From Cycas panzhihuaensis (taxonomy: Eukaryota > Cycadophyta), in assembly GCA_023213395.1 (NCBI GenBank), contig CM041465.1, positions 22,878,001 through 22,942,000 of the forward strand: a DNA stretch of 64,000 bases. The letters run 5' to 3'. The position numbers and the translations under genes are program-made. The notes under the pieces are model-generated. The model was not told where the DNA came from. It searched no databases and worked only from the letters and a program-made list of their open reading frames with translations. This document shows, piece after piece, positions 10,797 through 22,072 of the stretch. Positions within the stretch are counted from its first letter, which is position 1. Every line of letters starts with the position of its first letter.

Positions 10797-13401
10797 AAGG
10801 AAACGCCTCTCGCAGGTGGTGATCCTACGTCTAGCAAAGGGGGATAAAAGACACTACGCTAACTAGGCTAGACAGCGAGGACCTCACCTCGCAGACGCCC
10901 GTCTTGGCGCCGAGCGGGTTCGGGATCGCAAGGTGCCCGTTGCTTCCTGTGGCCTGCAAAAGCGAGGCCTTCCTACCGTTCAGATGGCCGGGAAGGAGAG
11001 GAGACGCCTCGCGTTGCAGCTTCTCAAGGCAATGAGAAGGTAACGAAGGCAAGGGGGGACAACTGATCCAACACGCAAGCAAATGGCAAAAAGGATAGCT
11101 CAGGTCTGACACAAAAAGGGGGGTGGTCTACACTATGCTACATAAAACAAGAAACTAGTGCAGAAAAGTAAATGCAAAGAAACGATTATTTTTTCCTTTT
11201 CCTTTATGTTTTTTATCCTTTCTTATCTATCAGGCAGGTGCAAAAGACAAGACTAATATAAGGGGAAACACAAAGGAAACAAGAGGAAAACCTGGATGTG
11301 GCGTTTGAGGTAGAAGCACGGTTGATCTTGTGAAGCTCCGGGCCCTCTTTCTCCTTTCTCCACGCACACGACACCGGTTGACGATGGCAAGGGGATTCAC
11401 TTACCTCCCCGTGAGCATGCGAAACCGAATGAAATGAAAGGACAAAAAGGAACCTCGAAACTAAGGGAGAGAAAATACCGTATGAGAGCTAACTGGCAAT
11501 AGGTTCGCTCCACGCACCACTTCCACCAACGTGATCCTGCAAGAAAGCATGAAGAGCACCTTCCTCTCGAGAGAGAGGCTACAAAATATATAAAGAGATA
11601 TATGTATATGTATTACAAACTGAAATCAACTTAGCTAAACAAACTAAGCTATATGCTAAAATGTAGCAAAAATGAAACGAGAGCACACGGGATACTCCCA
11701 CACTACCAAATGTCGCAAACACACAAAGTGGAACTGAGTATAGCCTCGGGATGGCTAACTCACCCACGGGAGGTCTCCAAAGGGGTTCTGGAAAGGAGTG
11801 CCGGGTGGTAGCAAAGGTGAATGTGGATAATCCCAAACCGGTCCGGATGCCCTGACATAATCCCCTAAACTCCTTCGACTGCTCCTCAAGGCATGTGCGG
11901 TAAGGGGAAGAGGATAAGGACTAACCCTTGGGGAGAAGGATGGCAATGGGGGATGGAACCCCGCCTATCTCCCTCAAATCCTCGTGTATGCTCCCTCACC
12001 CTAGCTGACTGAGGAAAGAATGGAAGAAGGCTTGGAGAAAATGAGGGACTCCAAAGAAAAACCGGGAAAATGGATTTGGGTCAAGGTAGCACTACGGGGC
12101 AACTATGGCCAATGATAGTCACTTTCATTTATGGGGTAAAAGAGGTAAAGCAGGGAGAAAGAAGAGGTGGAATGCTTGCTAGTAAAAATGGAAAAAAGAT
12201 TGCAAGCATGCCCAAAGGTTTGCAAGTAAAAAAAGAGAAGGAAGTACAAGTGAAAAGAGGGAAAAATGCAAGTAAAATACAAGAAATTGCAAGCAAAACT
12301 AAAGGGTACCTTATGTAGAAAGGTCAAGCATGCTTCCTGCCACTAGGAACAGCAGCAATGAAGGTCAAATGGAGGTTGATTATGAGTATGTCCTGCTGAA
12401 GTGTGGATGGAAGAGGCTCCTTGTGAAGTTGGAGCTGTGAAGCAAGTCTTTGGGGCAGCTTCTTGGTTGAAGAACTCCCTTGAATCTCTGAGCAGCTACA
12501 AGGGGAGTAAAGCTGGTTGTGGAGAGTAGTAAGGGGCAGCAATGGCCCTGAAAAATCCACTGGTGGCAGCCTGGTTCACCCTTCTCAGTTGCTGTGCATG
12601 AACTAGATGTGTTTTATGTCTTTTCTTGTGTACAGTCTCTTGGAAAAATCCTCTTGAAAGTTTTGAAAATGGGCCAAAAGTCTGAAAAAATGAGTAAAAG
12701 ATCCCTAGAAATGGGGAGGAAAAATCCCTTTATCCCCTGTTCACACCAGGTGAACGTTGGGGATGTCAGGGCGCCTCCAATCAAACGAAGCCACGTGGCA
12801 GTTTCACGAAAAAAGCGGAAAATGTCGCGTGGTTCTCTTTTTTAAATTTCAAGCATATCACGCAAACTCTGCAGATCGCAGAAGAACTCTGGTACCGCTT
12901 AGTTTATCGCGGTATCAGCCTGAAACTAAAGAAAGAGAAAAACAAGCGAGAATCGGGTTTTGAAGCAAAAGTAAACTAATTATGAATTAAATCACCGGGG
13001 AATGCCGTGCAAAGGGCAAGTACCCAAAACAACCCAAAAAGTCCTAACTAAGGATCAAGTTTGACTTAGAAAGGATGGCAACGCAAACGACATGTCGCAA
13101 CATGAGCAAGTAAACGCGCAGAAACAATCCCGGGAGACTTTGGAGACATCGTGAGTGGCTGTACGCCATACGGGATGTCGCATTCGCTGAGGAATGCTCC
13201 CGATGTGAGTCGTCATAGGCTAAAGGCGTGCCGTTAGGCACATGCATTATGAGCAAGCAGGCAATCAATGCGTGCGGGCAGGCAGATGTCAAGCAACCTA
13301 CTCTAAATTACCTTAATTAACATGGGTAAGAAAGTGCAAAAATATACCTGAACAAACCTGCGTCGATACGTCTCGAGTCCATTCCCATTAGCTGGGAAAC
13401 A
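10797..13401 (-). repeat. Element A 5' LTR
   Basis: Direct repeat of 2414-5014, ending GGGAAACA at 13401. Its left edge reads AAGGAAACGC where B has TGAAACGC, so the terminal TG/CA is damaged here and the boundary may be one or two bases off. Near 10892-10970 and 12858-12900 it differs from the other A LTR by clustered changes (for example AGATCGCAG where the other copy has GTACCGC), unlike the near identity elsewhere. Confidence 0.87.
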
Positions 13402-13880
13402 ACACTTTCTCTCAAGGTTATTTTCTCTTTCTTCCCTTGTTCTCCTGAGCTAGACCTCCTAGGTCTAGACCTTAGGTTAATGCTTAGTTTGTGAAACCAG
13501 CTGCCCTCTTGTCTACTTGTGTTACAAGCTACCTTAAGCTTATGCGTAAGTCTTTCTACTTTCTTGTTAAGGATCATTCCTTTCATCACCTCTTCACGCA
13601 AGAAGTTATTTCTTCATCTCCTTCCTCCATACTTTGGCCACCCATGGATAGGAGGGCCCCTCTTTTGAGGTTACTTAGGAAATTGAGGAGATCCCTCAGC
13701 CACCCACTACTCTACATCGAGGAGGAGTTACCCTAAACGGGTTTGTGCACCATTTATAGGTCCTCAAACCTGGATTCTCAAGTGCAGACACCGTTTGTGG
13801 GTGATCTCTTTCCTTTGCTATTATAGGTCCATAACCACCAAAACTATTAGTCATCTGACTTGACCTCATTCAAGTCTAGT
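13402..13880 (+). repeat. Element F: old Tat-family LTR, right part
   Basis: Stretches such as TGGCCACCCATGGATAGGAG near 13631 and GCACCATTTATAGGTCCTCAAA near 13747 align in order with the end of E's LTR (about 54630-54800). This shows that element A inserted inside F's LTR. The end is set near 13880, before a poly-C run, by analogy with E. No coding sequence is seen. Confidence 0.6.
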
Positions 13881-14270
13881 GACCCCCCCCCCCCCCCAAA
13901 AAAGGTACGATTCCAGTCTCCATGCTACAGTTTTTTCTATAGTACCATATTTATATATGTACTACTATAGAAAACCATGCGATACCAACTTTCTTACACT
14001 AAAATTAAAAACTCTACTCCTAAACTACCCTTATTGGGACCAAAGGTAGGTTCATTAGGACTAGAGTACTCACAAACCCTAGTCCAGCTTCTTACAAATC
14101 CTTAAACAAGTCTCATTAGGCTCTAAAATCCTAAAACAGGCATTGCCCAACTACCAAAACATATCAAGATAAAACAAGTAAAAAATAAGCTTAAATATGG
14201 GATCCACTCATTGGATCCACTCTCGCTATTGCCATGAATCTCTTAAGATCCCGATGGCTCCTCCTATGTG
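13881..14270 (+). repeat. Fragment resembling the antisense-gene promoter/intron region, plus-strand element
   Basis: A poly-C run (about 13881-13896) and decayed GGTACC-like units (13900-14000) are followed by blocks such as ATTAGGACTAG, AAACCCTAGTCC and ATGGGATCCACTCATTGGATCC. These resemble the reverse complement of element C 26400-26770. The splice-donor-like GTGAGT seen in C and D reads ATGAGT here. It directly follows F's LTR, which implies an internal deletion or recombination. Confidence 0.4.
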
Positions 14271-15966
14271 ATGATTTGACAATTAAATCTCCCCCAATAA
14301 TCTCATGAAGGTAAGGGAAATAGGAGGTGGAAGAGATATTTTCTAAAGAAATCAAATGGGTTTGTAAAAATGAATTCTAGATTCTTAACAAACTTATTTT
14401 TATTCAACCTCCTTTAGCAAGCTACCTGAGGCTCCTTGCCTATTTTTTGTTTTAATTGAGCTATCAAATTAGCATCTTTAGGTCTTGGAAGCATGCCTAT
14501 AGGGGGTCACTAGAAGCAACTACACACCAATTAATAATAGGCTTGGGATATGGAAGCCTAATAGGTATGGTATAGCTTTAGTTTATCCATGAAGGGCATC
14601 CATACACTGTTTGGGGGTAAGTTCAGGGACTTGCATTATGCACATTCCCTTCTTTACCTATAGGGCTTTAGGGTGTGTTGACTGGTAGGTGTAATAAGTA
14701 TGTTATTTTGATTAGTGTGTGAAGTAATGGGTTTTAGAGAGCTTGGCCTTTAAGTTACCAAGTTACCCAAGTAGGTTTCTCCTATCCTTGTTTGTAGAGA
14801 AGGGTTAGATTTGTCTCGTGGGAGAAAGTATGGTAATAGGTAGTAATCAAAGGTAGAAGAGAACGTTTGGTCAGTTTCTTCCTTATCTAAATGGTTCCTT
14901 TAAGGTTATAAGGTAATGCTATGTTTTGTTTAGGTGTAGTATGTTTTTCTTAGGAGTAATGTTATGAGTTTATATGTGTGTTGCAATGAGGTAAAGTGAC
15001 CTGATAATGTAACAAATGAGCAATATATAATGAATATAAAACCTTGCTCTCAATTCACACTCTTTTCTCCTTTTTCTTAAAGGAAACTATAGGACTATAT
15101 GCCAATAAGAAATAGACAATGATGTAATTGGGAGTTGATGTAAGAAGGTAGAGAAAAGTAATATTTCTCTTTTGCATGCAAGCACAATGCAACATTCCCT
15201 AATATGCCCTTCTTTTCAATGAAATGATAAGGCTAAGAGAGGGAAGAATCTTTTTCTTTCAAAGTGGTTTCTTCTCCTATACATGCAATGTGAAATTCTC
15301 CATCTTTCTAAACTAAATCCTTTTTCCTTTCCTTTAGATGCATATGCAATCAATAAGAACAAGCTTAAAAAAGAAAAGAAATAAGTTTACTTTAATGAGA
15401 GAGATTTAGGGTAAGTACTACTTGCAAAGAGCAAGGTGACTACGAGGAGGAGAGGGTTTGAGAAGGAGTACCTAGTTTGTGATAGTTGATGATGATGCTA
15501 ACCTCACTCTCCCTTAATCTCCCTTTGCTTGAGTCGAGAGCTTCTTTGTTGTGAGAGAGTTGGAAAGGCAATGGGGCTCCACTTACCCACCCCTTGTCTA
15601 ACTAAAAGAAATATACAAACAAGGAAAGATAATAGAAATAAAACACATGTAAAAAAATGTAAATAGGGCTTACCTTAAGTGGAGTGGTTGATTTATAAAT
15701 CTTCCAAGTTATTTTGGAGGAACTCCCTCCCCACCCTATATGCAAAAAAGAAAAGCTACCCAAGGATAATATTGCAATAGTCTATATGTATATTTCATAA
15801 ACTATGTCCTACATTTAGCTAAAGTGAGCTTTAGTCTTCCTTTCTATATATCCAAGCATGAAGGAGAGCATCAGGGGATAAATCAAAAAGACAAGGGGTG
15901 TGCCTTAGGATGGCATTGGCCTCCAAATAAGAGTAGCCTCCTTGGTAGTGCTAAGGAGAACCTTTT
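14271..15966. other. Unresolved AT-rich repeat sequence
   Basis: No open frame of note and no recognisable domain. The stretch 14640-15070 contains AATATAAAACC followed by a C/T-rich run, as in an LTR promoter. The stretch 15500-15900 contains short blocks (GGGGCTCCACTTACCC, CCAAGTTATTTTGGAGGAA) recalling the Tat LTRs, but not in the order seen there. I could not define borders or target duplications. Confidence 0.3.
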
Positions 15967-18900
15967 AGAATCACACATCTAGGGGGGGTAACTAAACTTG
16001 GATGAGATCAAGCCAAATGATAAGCAGTTTCAATGGCTAAGGATCTATGGTGGCAAGCAAAGGAAATCACCCACAAAGGGTGCCTATGTGTTAGAACATA
16101 GGTTCAAGACCTGTAAATGGCACCCAAACTCCTTTGAGGCAACTCTTCCTCAATTAGAAGTGATGGATAGGTGAGGGATATCTTCGGTTTCCCAAGTAAC
16201 CTCAAAATAGAGGGGCCCCCTATCCTTGGGTGGCTAAAGGAGGGAGGAAATAAAGAGCAAGGGAATGGCTCCTCGTATAGAAAAGAAGTATGGAGGGGAT
16301 GGATTTAGTAGAAAAGAAGATTAGCACATGTACGTGAGGGGTTAGGAGGATGACTAATCTTACGGGTTAGGTATCGACCCAAAGGCTACACCAAAGCAGC
16401 CTAACCAAAATGAGTGGAGAAGGTTAAAGAAAATGACCTTAAAAGGAGGATGCCCTTAAGGTGTCAAACCTAAGAGGATATTAGGGCTAGGAACAAATAA
16501 CATAAATGTCTCAATATTTGTGTTTTTTGGTTTCAATGTAGAGTGATGTAGTGCATGTAGCAATGTGTCCTTATGTGTAAGAAGTTACTTCTCAAAGCAA
16601 GAAAACAAAATGAAGTTCTCACTTGTTTACTCACACATGTAACCTTACTCTCATTATCTTTTAAATACAAAAAAAGAAATATAACAAAGGGTAGTTATAT
16701 AGTATAAAACATATGCAAAGGATGCAAGTTTGCCAAGAAACGCGACAAGGTGGATGTGAAAATGTGTAGGGTTCTCACTACATGCACTTTACTAAGAAAG
16801 TAAGAAAACTAGTTAAGTGTAAATGACCTAAACCATTTCTTCTTCTTTTACTTTTCCCTAAATCATGTATAAGTGAAAGGAAGAAAGCAAGTAAAGGAGT
16901 GAAAGATGTACCCAGAATATGACAGCTGAAAGTAGTGCTACCCTTGTTGTGCTTGCTATCCTCGTCCTTCTTCAACTATGGATGGCACAATGGAATGGTG
17001 CCAACGAAGAAGGGTGGGGGATCCCCTTATCTTCCCCTGAATCAAAGGAAAAGAAAAGGAAAAGAAAGTAATATAAGAAAATACGAAGGTAATTACCACT
17101 CTATCTTACAACTTTTGAAAGCCAAAAAGAAATGATGATTGGAAGGATTGGGACATACCTGGAATGGAATCTCCTTCTTCCTCTCTATACGCAACAAGAT
17201 AAACCTGCAACCAAATGAGATTTGCCCTTTCCCAAAGGGTGCCAAAAATACATGAGATAGATGTACAATACAGAGAATGATATGATGCACTTATCTTAGT
17301 CAAAAGAAATATTTTCACTGCACTATCACTTCATGTTCCTTCTATGTTATTTAACAAATAATATAAGAGAAGGGGGGGCAAAAAGGAGAAGGGGAATGGT
17401 TAGCCTTGGAATGGCTAACCCTCCAGATCAGAAATACTCCACATTGTCCAAGTACCAAGAAATATAGAGGAAGGTGAATGCAACAAACTCTTGTAATACA
17501 AGCGAACTTGTTACGAACAATGTTGCAATTATCATCAATGTTGCAAAAGTTACAAAAGGTAACTTTTGCAATCCTAACAAGGCCTAAAACCAAGAGACAA
17601 GTAAGGTGTGGAATGGAGCTAAAATCCCACTTATGTAGGGCCTGCAAGACTAGTAGCAAGTGTAGTAATGGGCTACCTACATTGCTACCAACAATAACCT
17701 TCTTTCCAATAGCCCTTTGGAAACCCAAGAGAGGCATGGAGAAGGAAGATGTGAGGAGAGAAGGGGGCTACCCTTGAGGAGAAGGCTTGCTAGGTATGGA
17801 AACCTACCTTTGCTCCTTTCACTCTTTGTGAGTGCCTCTACCTCCTTGGAGAAACTAGGAATGAGCCAAAAGGAAAAAGGAAACAAGCAAAAAGGGGAAG
17901 GTTTGCCTCCCATTTGTAGTAGAAAAAGCAAAAGAAAGATGTTGTAAAAATATTAATAAATAAAGTTTGTATTGCTTAAAAAAAGGGAAAAATAAATTGT
18001 TGGCTAAGAGGTACGTATTGTGGGTAGATCAGAGGAAAATCTACCTATGAAATGAGGGAGAGAAGCCAACCCTATATGGGTTTGTAGGTGAAACCCTAAA
18101 GGAGCAGCAAGTTGGAAGGAGACTGGAGTGAAAAGGAGAATCTAAACTTAATGAAGCACTTGGAGCATGTTCTTCCCTTGGATAGCCATGTTGCAAGCCT
18201 ACTACTGCATATCTGGCACTGCAGGAGGCTGGTAGCTGGTTGAGAAGTTGATATAGCAGGCTTGTCCTATTGCAGGGTATTTTTGGAGAAAGTGATGTGA
18301 AGAATGAGTGAGAGAGATCTAGAGAGATGAAATAAGGGCGTTTTTAGGTTTTTAAACCCAACCCTAGCTCAATCGAGTGATTAGGGTTTAGCCTAGGCTA
18401 AAGGTAAGTCACTTCCACATGGTAATTTCATAATAAATGCAAAATTAGCCATGGAAGATTTAAAAAATAATTATGGATAGTCACCCCATGATAAACTTTG
18501 TGGTATAATAAAGTTTGTAGTTGTGCCATGATGTTTATCATTGTGTGATAGCTTCATAAGAAAAATAAAGATAAAGGAGCCTAGAAGCTCTAGAAAAAGG
18601 GAAATTCAGGCCTAGAGGGTATGGTACTCTATTTAGGTAAAAGAAAAACGTTTTGAGGCTAAGGGAAGCCTACAACAGACAAGTACTAAAGGCCAGAAGT
18701 TCCCAGAAAAGTCCACAAATAGGTGGGGGATGCCAACCAATCCTAAGCGAGGTGCTAGGGGTCATGGTGCATTGATGGGTGATGTGATCTGTCTACGGAG
18801 GCCAAGTGGTACTTGGGAACATTATGGAGACATAGAGGAGGGTTATGGATCACCATGGGATACATATCCCTAGATCATCATAGGCTAAAAGTAATATGAT

Positions 18901-19056
18901 GCAAAAATAGTGAAGTAGTAGATGCATAATGACCATGCAATGAGTCAATCATCATGTAATGTAAATGAAATGCTCAAATCTACCTTTCTTAGAATTGATA
19001 AAGGTAAGGGATAGAAGCATACATGTACTTACCTGAGTTGACTCACCTATGTCCAT
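15967..19056 (-). repeat. Element D 3' LTR (decayed)
   Basis: Aligned blocks with C's LTR run throughout, for example the ACCTGTAAATGGCACCC region near 16110 and ATAATAAATGCAAAATTAGCC near 18430. CTATGTCCATTCCTGGTAA near 19038 marks the LTR start on the minus strand. The last dozen bases at the internal edge (the GGGAAACA end) are deleted, and the outer edge near 15967 is inferred from CACACATCTAGGGGG against C's GCGTGTCTATGGG. Confidence 0.65.
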
Positions 19057-19558
19057 TCCTGGTAATCCCTTGGCAGTAAATCCCCACTGCTTAGAAGTGT
19101 AATACGATGGCAAATATTGGTAACAAAATGTTAGTAACATATATACAATTATAATGATGGTATAAACCAAAGGCAATGATAGGTGTCATGGCAGAATGCA
19201 TGGACGAGGGAATAAGGGAGAGGCGACATAGGGGCTACCTATGCATCACTGTAAAGTCAACATATGACAAAAATAAATGAGGGGGATGCCCCAATTATAT
19301 GAGTATAGAATGACTAATGGTGATAGTCATGATTATGGTCAAACAAATACTATAAACATGGTGTTATGTACATGGGAGAACTAGAATAGTAAGGGCTTCA
19401 TATTAGGAGTGGTATAAATGATAGGATAAAGAGAATAAACTTGGTGGTCACCATAGTTTAACCTCACTAGTGACTAACTTTTAGAGGTACGAACATATCA
19501 CAAGATGAAAGAATGAGATGACTTGAAACCTGGGTGGCTAGGTGATCGGATAGGCTCC
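19057..19558 (-). other. D: spacer between 3' LTR and aRNH
   Basis: No gene seen. The stretch is collinear with C 24856-25275, including GGTGTCATGGCAGAATGCATGGA near 19180. Confidence 0.5.
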
Positions 19559-19981
19559 TCATGGAGGATCATCAAGGAGAGGGAGGCAATGCTCAAGGAT
19601 GAGGTAGATAAGGCCATCCACCTCAGCATTGCAATCCCGAGGGATATGTCGAATGTCAATGGAAGAGAAATATGATAAAAGGGACCTAGAGGTCAAGGTG
19701 AGGGCTCTCAGCCATGGGCAATACACCTAATAGACCTAGGTGAGATGTGACACAATGAATTAGGAGTCACAAAAGAGGATGATAGGTCTACGATGGAAGC
19801 GAAGCGCATCGGTGAGGGCTTCAATAATGGTTGTGTATTCAGCTTTGTTATTAGTGGCTTCAAGAAGGAAGACCTTGGAATGTATGTAATTGTATCTGGA
19901 GGGGTTACAAAGAATCCACATGGTGGTAGAAGGGCTTGGGTTGCCATGACTTCCATTGTCGGTGAAGATGAGCAAAGCCAT
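19559..19981 (-). pseudogene. Archaeal-type RNase H ORF of element D (decayed)
   Basis: The frame runs from ATG 19981 to TGA 19559, 141 codons, the same length as in C. It keeps FTDNGSHGNPSPS (first Asp), ATNNKAEY (Glu) and ILFCDS (second Asp), and ends LLDDPP as in A. Stops appear after the CDS motif and within the SHLTxVYxV segment, at codons that are CAG in other copies. C-to-T change therefore explains the breaks. It is one of three copies of this frame in the window, all between pol and the 3' LTR and all on the same strand as gag-pol. Confidence 0.8.
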
Positions 19982-20548
19982 AGGAAGGTGAGGAGTGTCT
20001 TGGTCAAATGACTACAGAAGATAAGCAATGATGGAGTTAGAGAGTAAAGGGAAGCATAATAGGTAGCGACAGGTTACGAAGCACTCAAAAGGTTATGAAT
20101 AAAGGATGTGGAGGATGGGAGAGCCCTTAAAGGAGGCTACCCAGAGACAAGGAGACCAACCTGATGGACTGAAAAGAAACAGCGGAAAAAAGGGCCCTTT
20201 CAAGGTCCCAAAAGTCACTAAAAGGGCCTTGGCAAGGCCCAGAAGGAGGGAGGTGTTTCCTTTGGGAGCCCCAAAGGCTCAAATAGGCAGCAAAAATGGA
20301 CTCAGGATGGTGAAATGGCCCAAAGGAGTATAAATAAGGGTATGTTTTGGGGTGGTATAAAAATCGAGACAGAAGGGGTCTGCAGAAGATGAAGGGGTCA
20401 TCATGAATGTGCCAAGGAGGCAAAAAAAGGAGGCCACAGAGGCAAAACGAGGGATGGACCTAGAAGGCAAAGGTAATATAGGAAAAGAGGTGGTCTCAAG
20501 GGTTATCACGGTAAAAGAAAAGGAGGAAGTATATGTCAGGGCCTCTAC
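19982..20548 (-). other. D: region between aRNH and antisense promoter
   Basis: No gene recognised. It aligns loosely with C 25699-26240 and would be sense-strand leader to aRNH and, on the plus strand, upstream sequence of the antisense gene. Confidence 0.4.
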
Positions 20549-20558
20549 CTATATAAGG
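20549..20558 (+). promoter_or_regulatory. TATA box of the antisense PMD gene, copy D
   Basis: CTATATAAGG in the context GCCTCTACCTATATAAG, matched by GCCTCACCTATATAAG in element C. Conservation between two old, diverged copies, on the strand opposite to gag-pol, supports a real promoter. Confidence 0.6.
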
Positions 20559-20740
20559 GAACTCGATGAAAACAAAATTCATTTTCACGAGTTCACGATT
20601 GATCTAGAGCCTTTTCCCTTATGTAGCAGAGTGCCACCCAACTTTGGAGGCATGCACAAGGAGATCAGATTGTTGGATTGGGATGAGGAGATAGCTGACA
20701 AGACCAGGGCAACGAGATGGTAGTAGTGAGACCAGATCTA

Positions 20741-21243
20741 GTGAGTGGATCATCCCATACCCATTCCATTTTGTCAATTGAATTTGATGTGTTTTTATGC
20801 TTTTTTAGAGTAGTTTTTGGCCCCTTAAGGGCAAATTAGGACCTTCTAAAGCTTAATTTGGGCCCAAAGAGGGGGAGGACTAGGGCATTAGGTAACCCTA
20901 GTCCCAGTAGGCCTGAGCCTAGTCCACTTGGGCAAAAAACTTTTAGTTTTTTAGGCATTCCACCCCCCTTTTGTAGGGGGTATGGAGGGCCCCACAGCAA
21001 AGATTGTGGTAACATGGAGTTTGCTGTGGGGCTGCTAAGAATATCTTAGAAATCTCAATGGGGCCTGTGTTAAACTCTGCAATACTATAGAGTTTGACAC
21101 AAGGTAGGGACAATCAAATAGAAAAAAAGAGAGAAAGAGGCCTAGAAAGGTGCCAAACATAGCCCAGAGAGGTGGGAGAGGTAACCTAAGGGCAAGCAAG
21201 TGAAGAGTAGACTATTTTGACTAGTTATTCAGTGCTTTTATAG
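20741..21243 (+). other. Predicted 5' UTR intron of antisense gene, copy D
   Basis: The donor GTGAGT at 20741 follows GATCTA, and the acceptor TTTTATAG ends at 21243. C has the same donor context and an acceptor at the same place (26434-26912). The prediction rests on these shared sites only. Confidence 0.5.
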
Positions 21244-22072
21244 GCAATCATCACAGTGGACAACTACAAAAATATAGGGATCATGATGATGAGCTTCATC
21301 AAAATGATAACATAGGGTAATCGACGAACACTAGGGTAGTGTAGACTATTGAAGATTGTTAGGATGCTGCAGTATGCTTTAGATCAATATCTCTTGGTGG
21401 ACATCATCACCCATTGGGATCGTAGGCAGCATGTGTTCCACCTCCCCTAGGTGGGAGACATCACCATCACACGAGGAGATATTTAGAGGATCCTGGGCAT
21501 ACAGATAGGAGGAGTGCCAGTGTCGCTAGGGACATTGCCTAGCAATGACATTGCATACAGGGAGACAACCACATATTTCACTAGCCAGGATAGGTGGGAC
21601 AGATGCAGGATATTAGTCCATACTATGGTTATGTTAAAGATTCCTCAGTTGAGGAAGTTGATCACATTAGGCATTATATTCTGAGTCTCCTAGAAATTAA
21701 ACTACATGGATATACTTAGTGGATGGATGGAGACAGTCACGAGGTGTGAGGCTAGGGAGAGACTAGATTATGCTACTTTAATAGCAGTGAATATGGTCGC
21801 CTAGTTAGATGCCATCAGGGTGATAGGGAGAGGAGGATTCTCTTATTATACATTGCTGCAGTGCTAGTTCTTTGATTATTTTGGGGTAGTAGCACCACCA
21901 GGAGGACCACATCCCATCTCATCACGGGCTCCTATGGTACATAGGTGGTCAACTCAGTTTAGGGGGACCGAGGACCAGGCTTATGTTAGGCAATTAGTAG
22001 AGACGACATTGCTATACCTCCTCACATGGTAGACTATACAATAGATCCATATAAGGGAGTGAGGTGGGATAG
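21244..22072 (+). pseudogene. Antisense plant-mobile-domain gene of element D, N-terminal part
   Basis: Translation on the plus strand, with stops, gives VDNYKNIG, then LLVDIITHWDRRQHVFHLP and SLGTLPSNDIAYRETTTYFTSQDRWD. These align with the better copy in element C. The pattern (a tryptophan-containing turn, then HVFHLP, then T-T/V-L-x-D and L-G) is that of the plant mobile domain / aminotransferase-like family (PF10536). The reading frame is opposite to gag-pol. It is broken by several TAG stops and by the insertion of element C after GTGGGATAG. The gene continues at 38881. Confidence 0.65.
22068..22072 (+). repeat. Target-site duplication of element C, left
   Basis: GATAG lies left of C's LTR and AATAG (38876-38880) right of it, one transition apart. 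Removing C restores a PMD frame collinear with C's own (GTGAGATGGGATAGTGAC in C). Confidence 0.7.

Larger units (their letters stand above)
2414..13401 (-). mobile_element. Element A: non-autonomous Tat-type LTR retrotransposon (gag-protease only)
   Basis: Two direct 2.6-kb LTRs bound an internal region of about 5.8 kb read on the minus strand: primer site, gag, protease, an RS-rich tail, a triplicated hairpin, an archaeal-type RNase H and a polypurine tract. Reverse transcriptase, the first RNase H, integrase and the antisense PMD gene, all present in related copy C, are missing. The layout matches the class known as TR-GAG elements, which must borrow enzymes from full-length relatives. In a 150-base sample (3165-3315 against 11565-11715) the two LTRs differ at about three sites, so A is one of the youngest insertions. 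It sits inside the LTR of element F. Confidence 0.85.
15967..22072 (-). mobile_element. Element D, left part (3' half of an old Tat-type element)
   Basis: From left to right in plus coordinates it contains the 3' LTR, the aRNH frame, the antisense promoter and the first half of the antisense PMD gene. The element's strand is minus. At 22073 element C interrupts it, and D resumes at 38876 with the rest of the PMD gene and the 3' part of pol. Element E interrupts that at 42386. D's gag, protease, RT and 5' LTR would lie right of E, outside the window. It is the most diverged copy, consistent with being host to both C and E. Confidence 0.75.

Noticed and set aside
13881-13896. Poly-C run as a functional element
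   Set aside because: Simple homopolymer of uncertain length in a decayed repeat; C has only a short C run in the related sequence.
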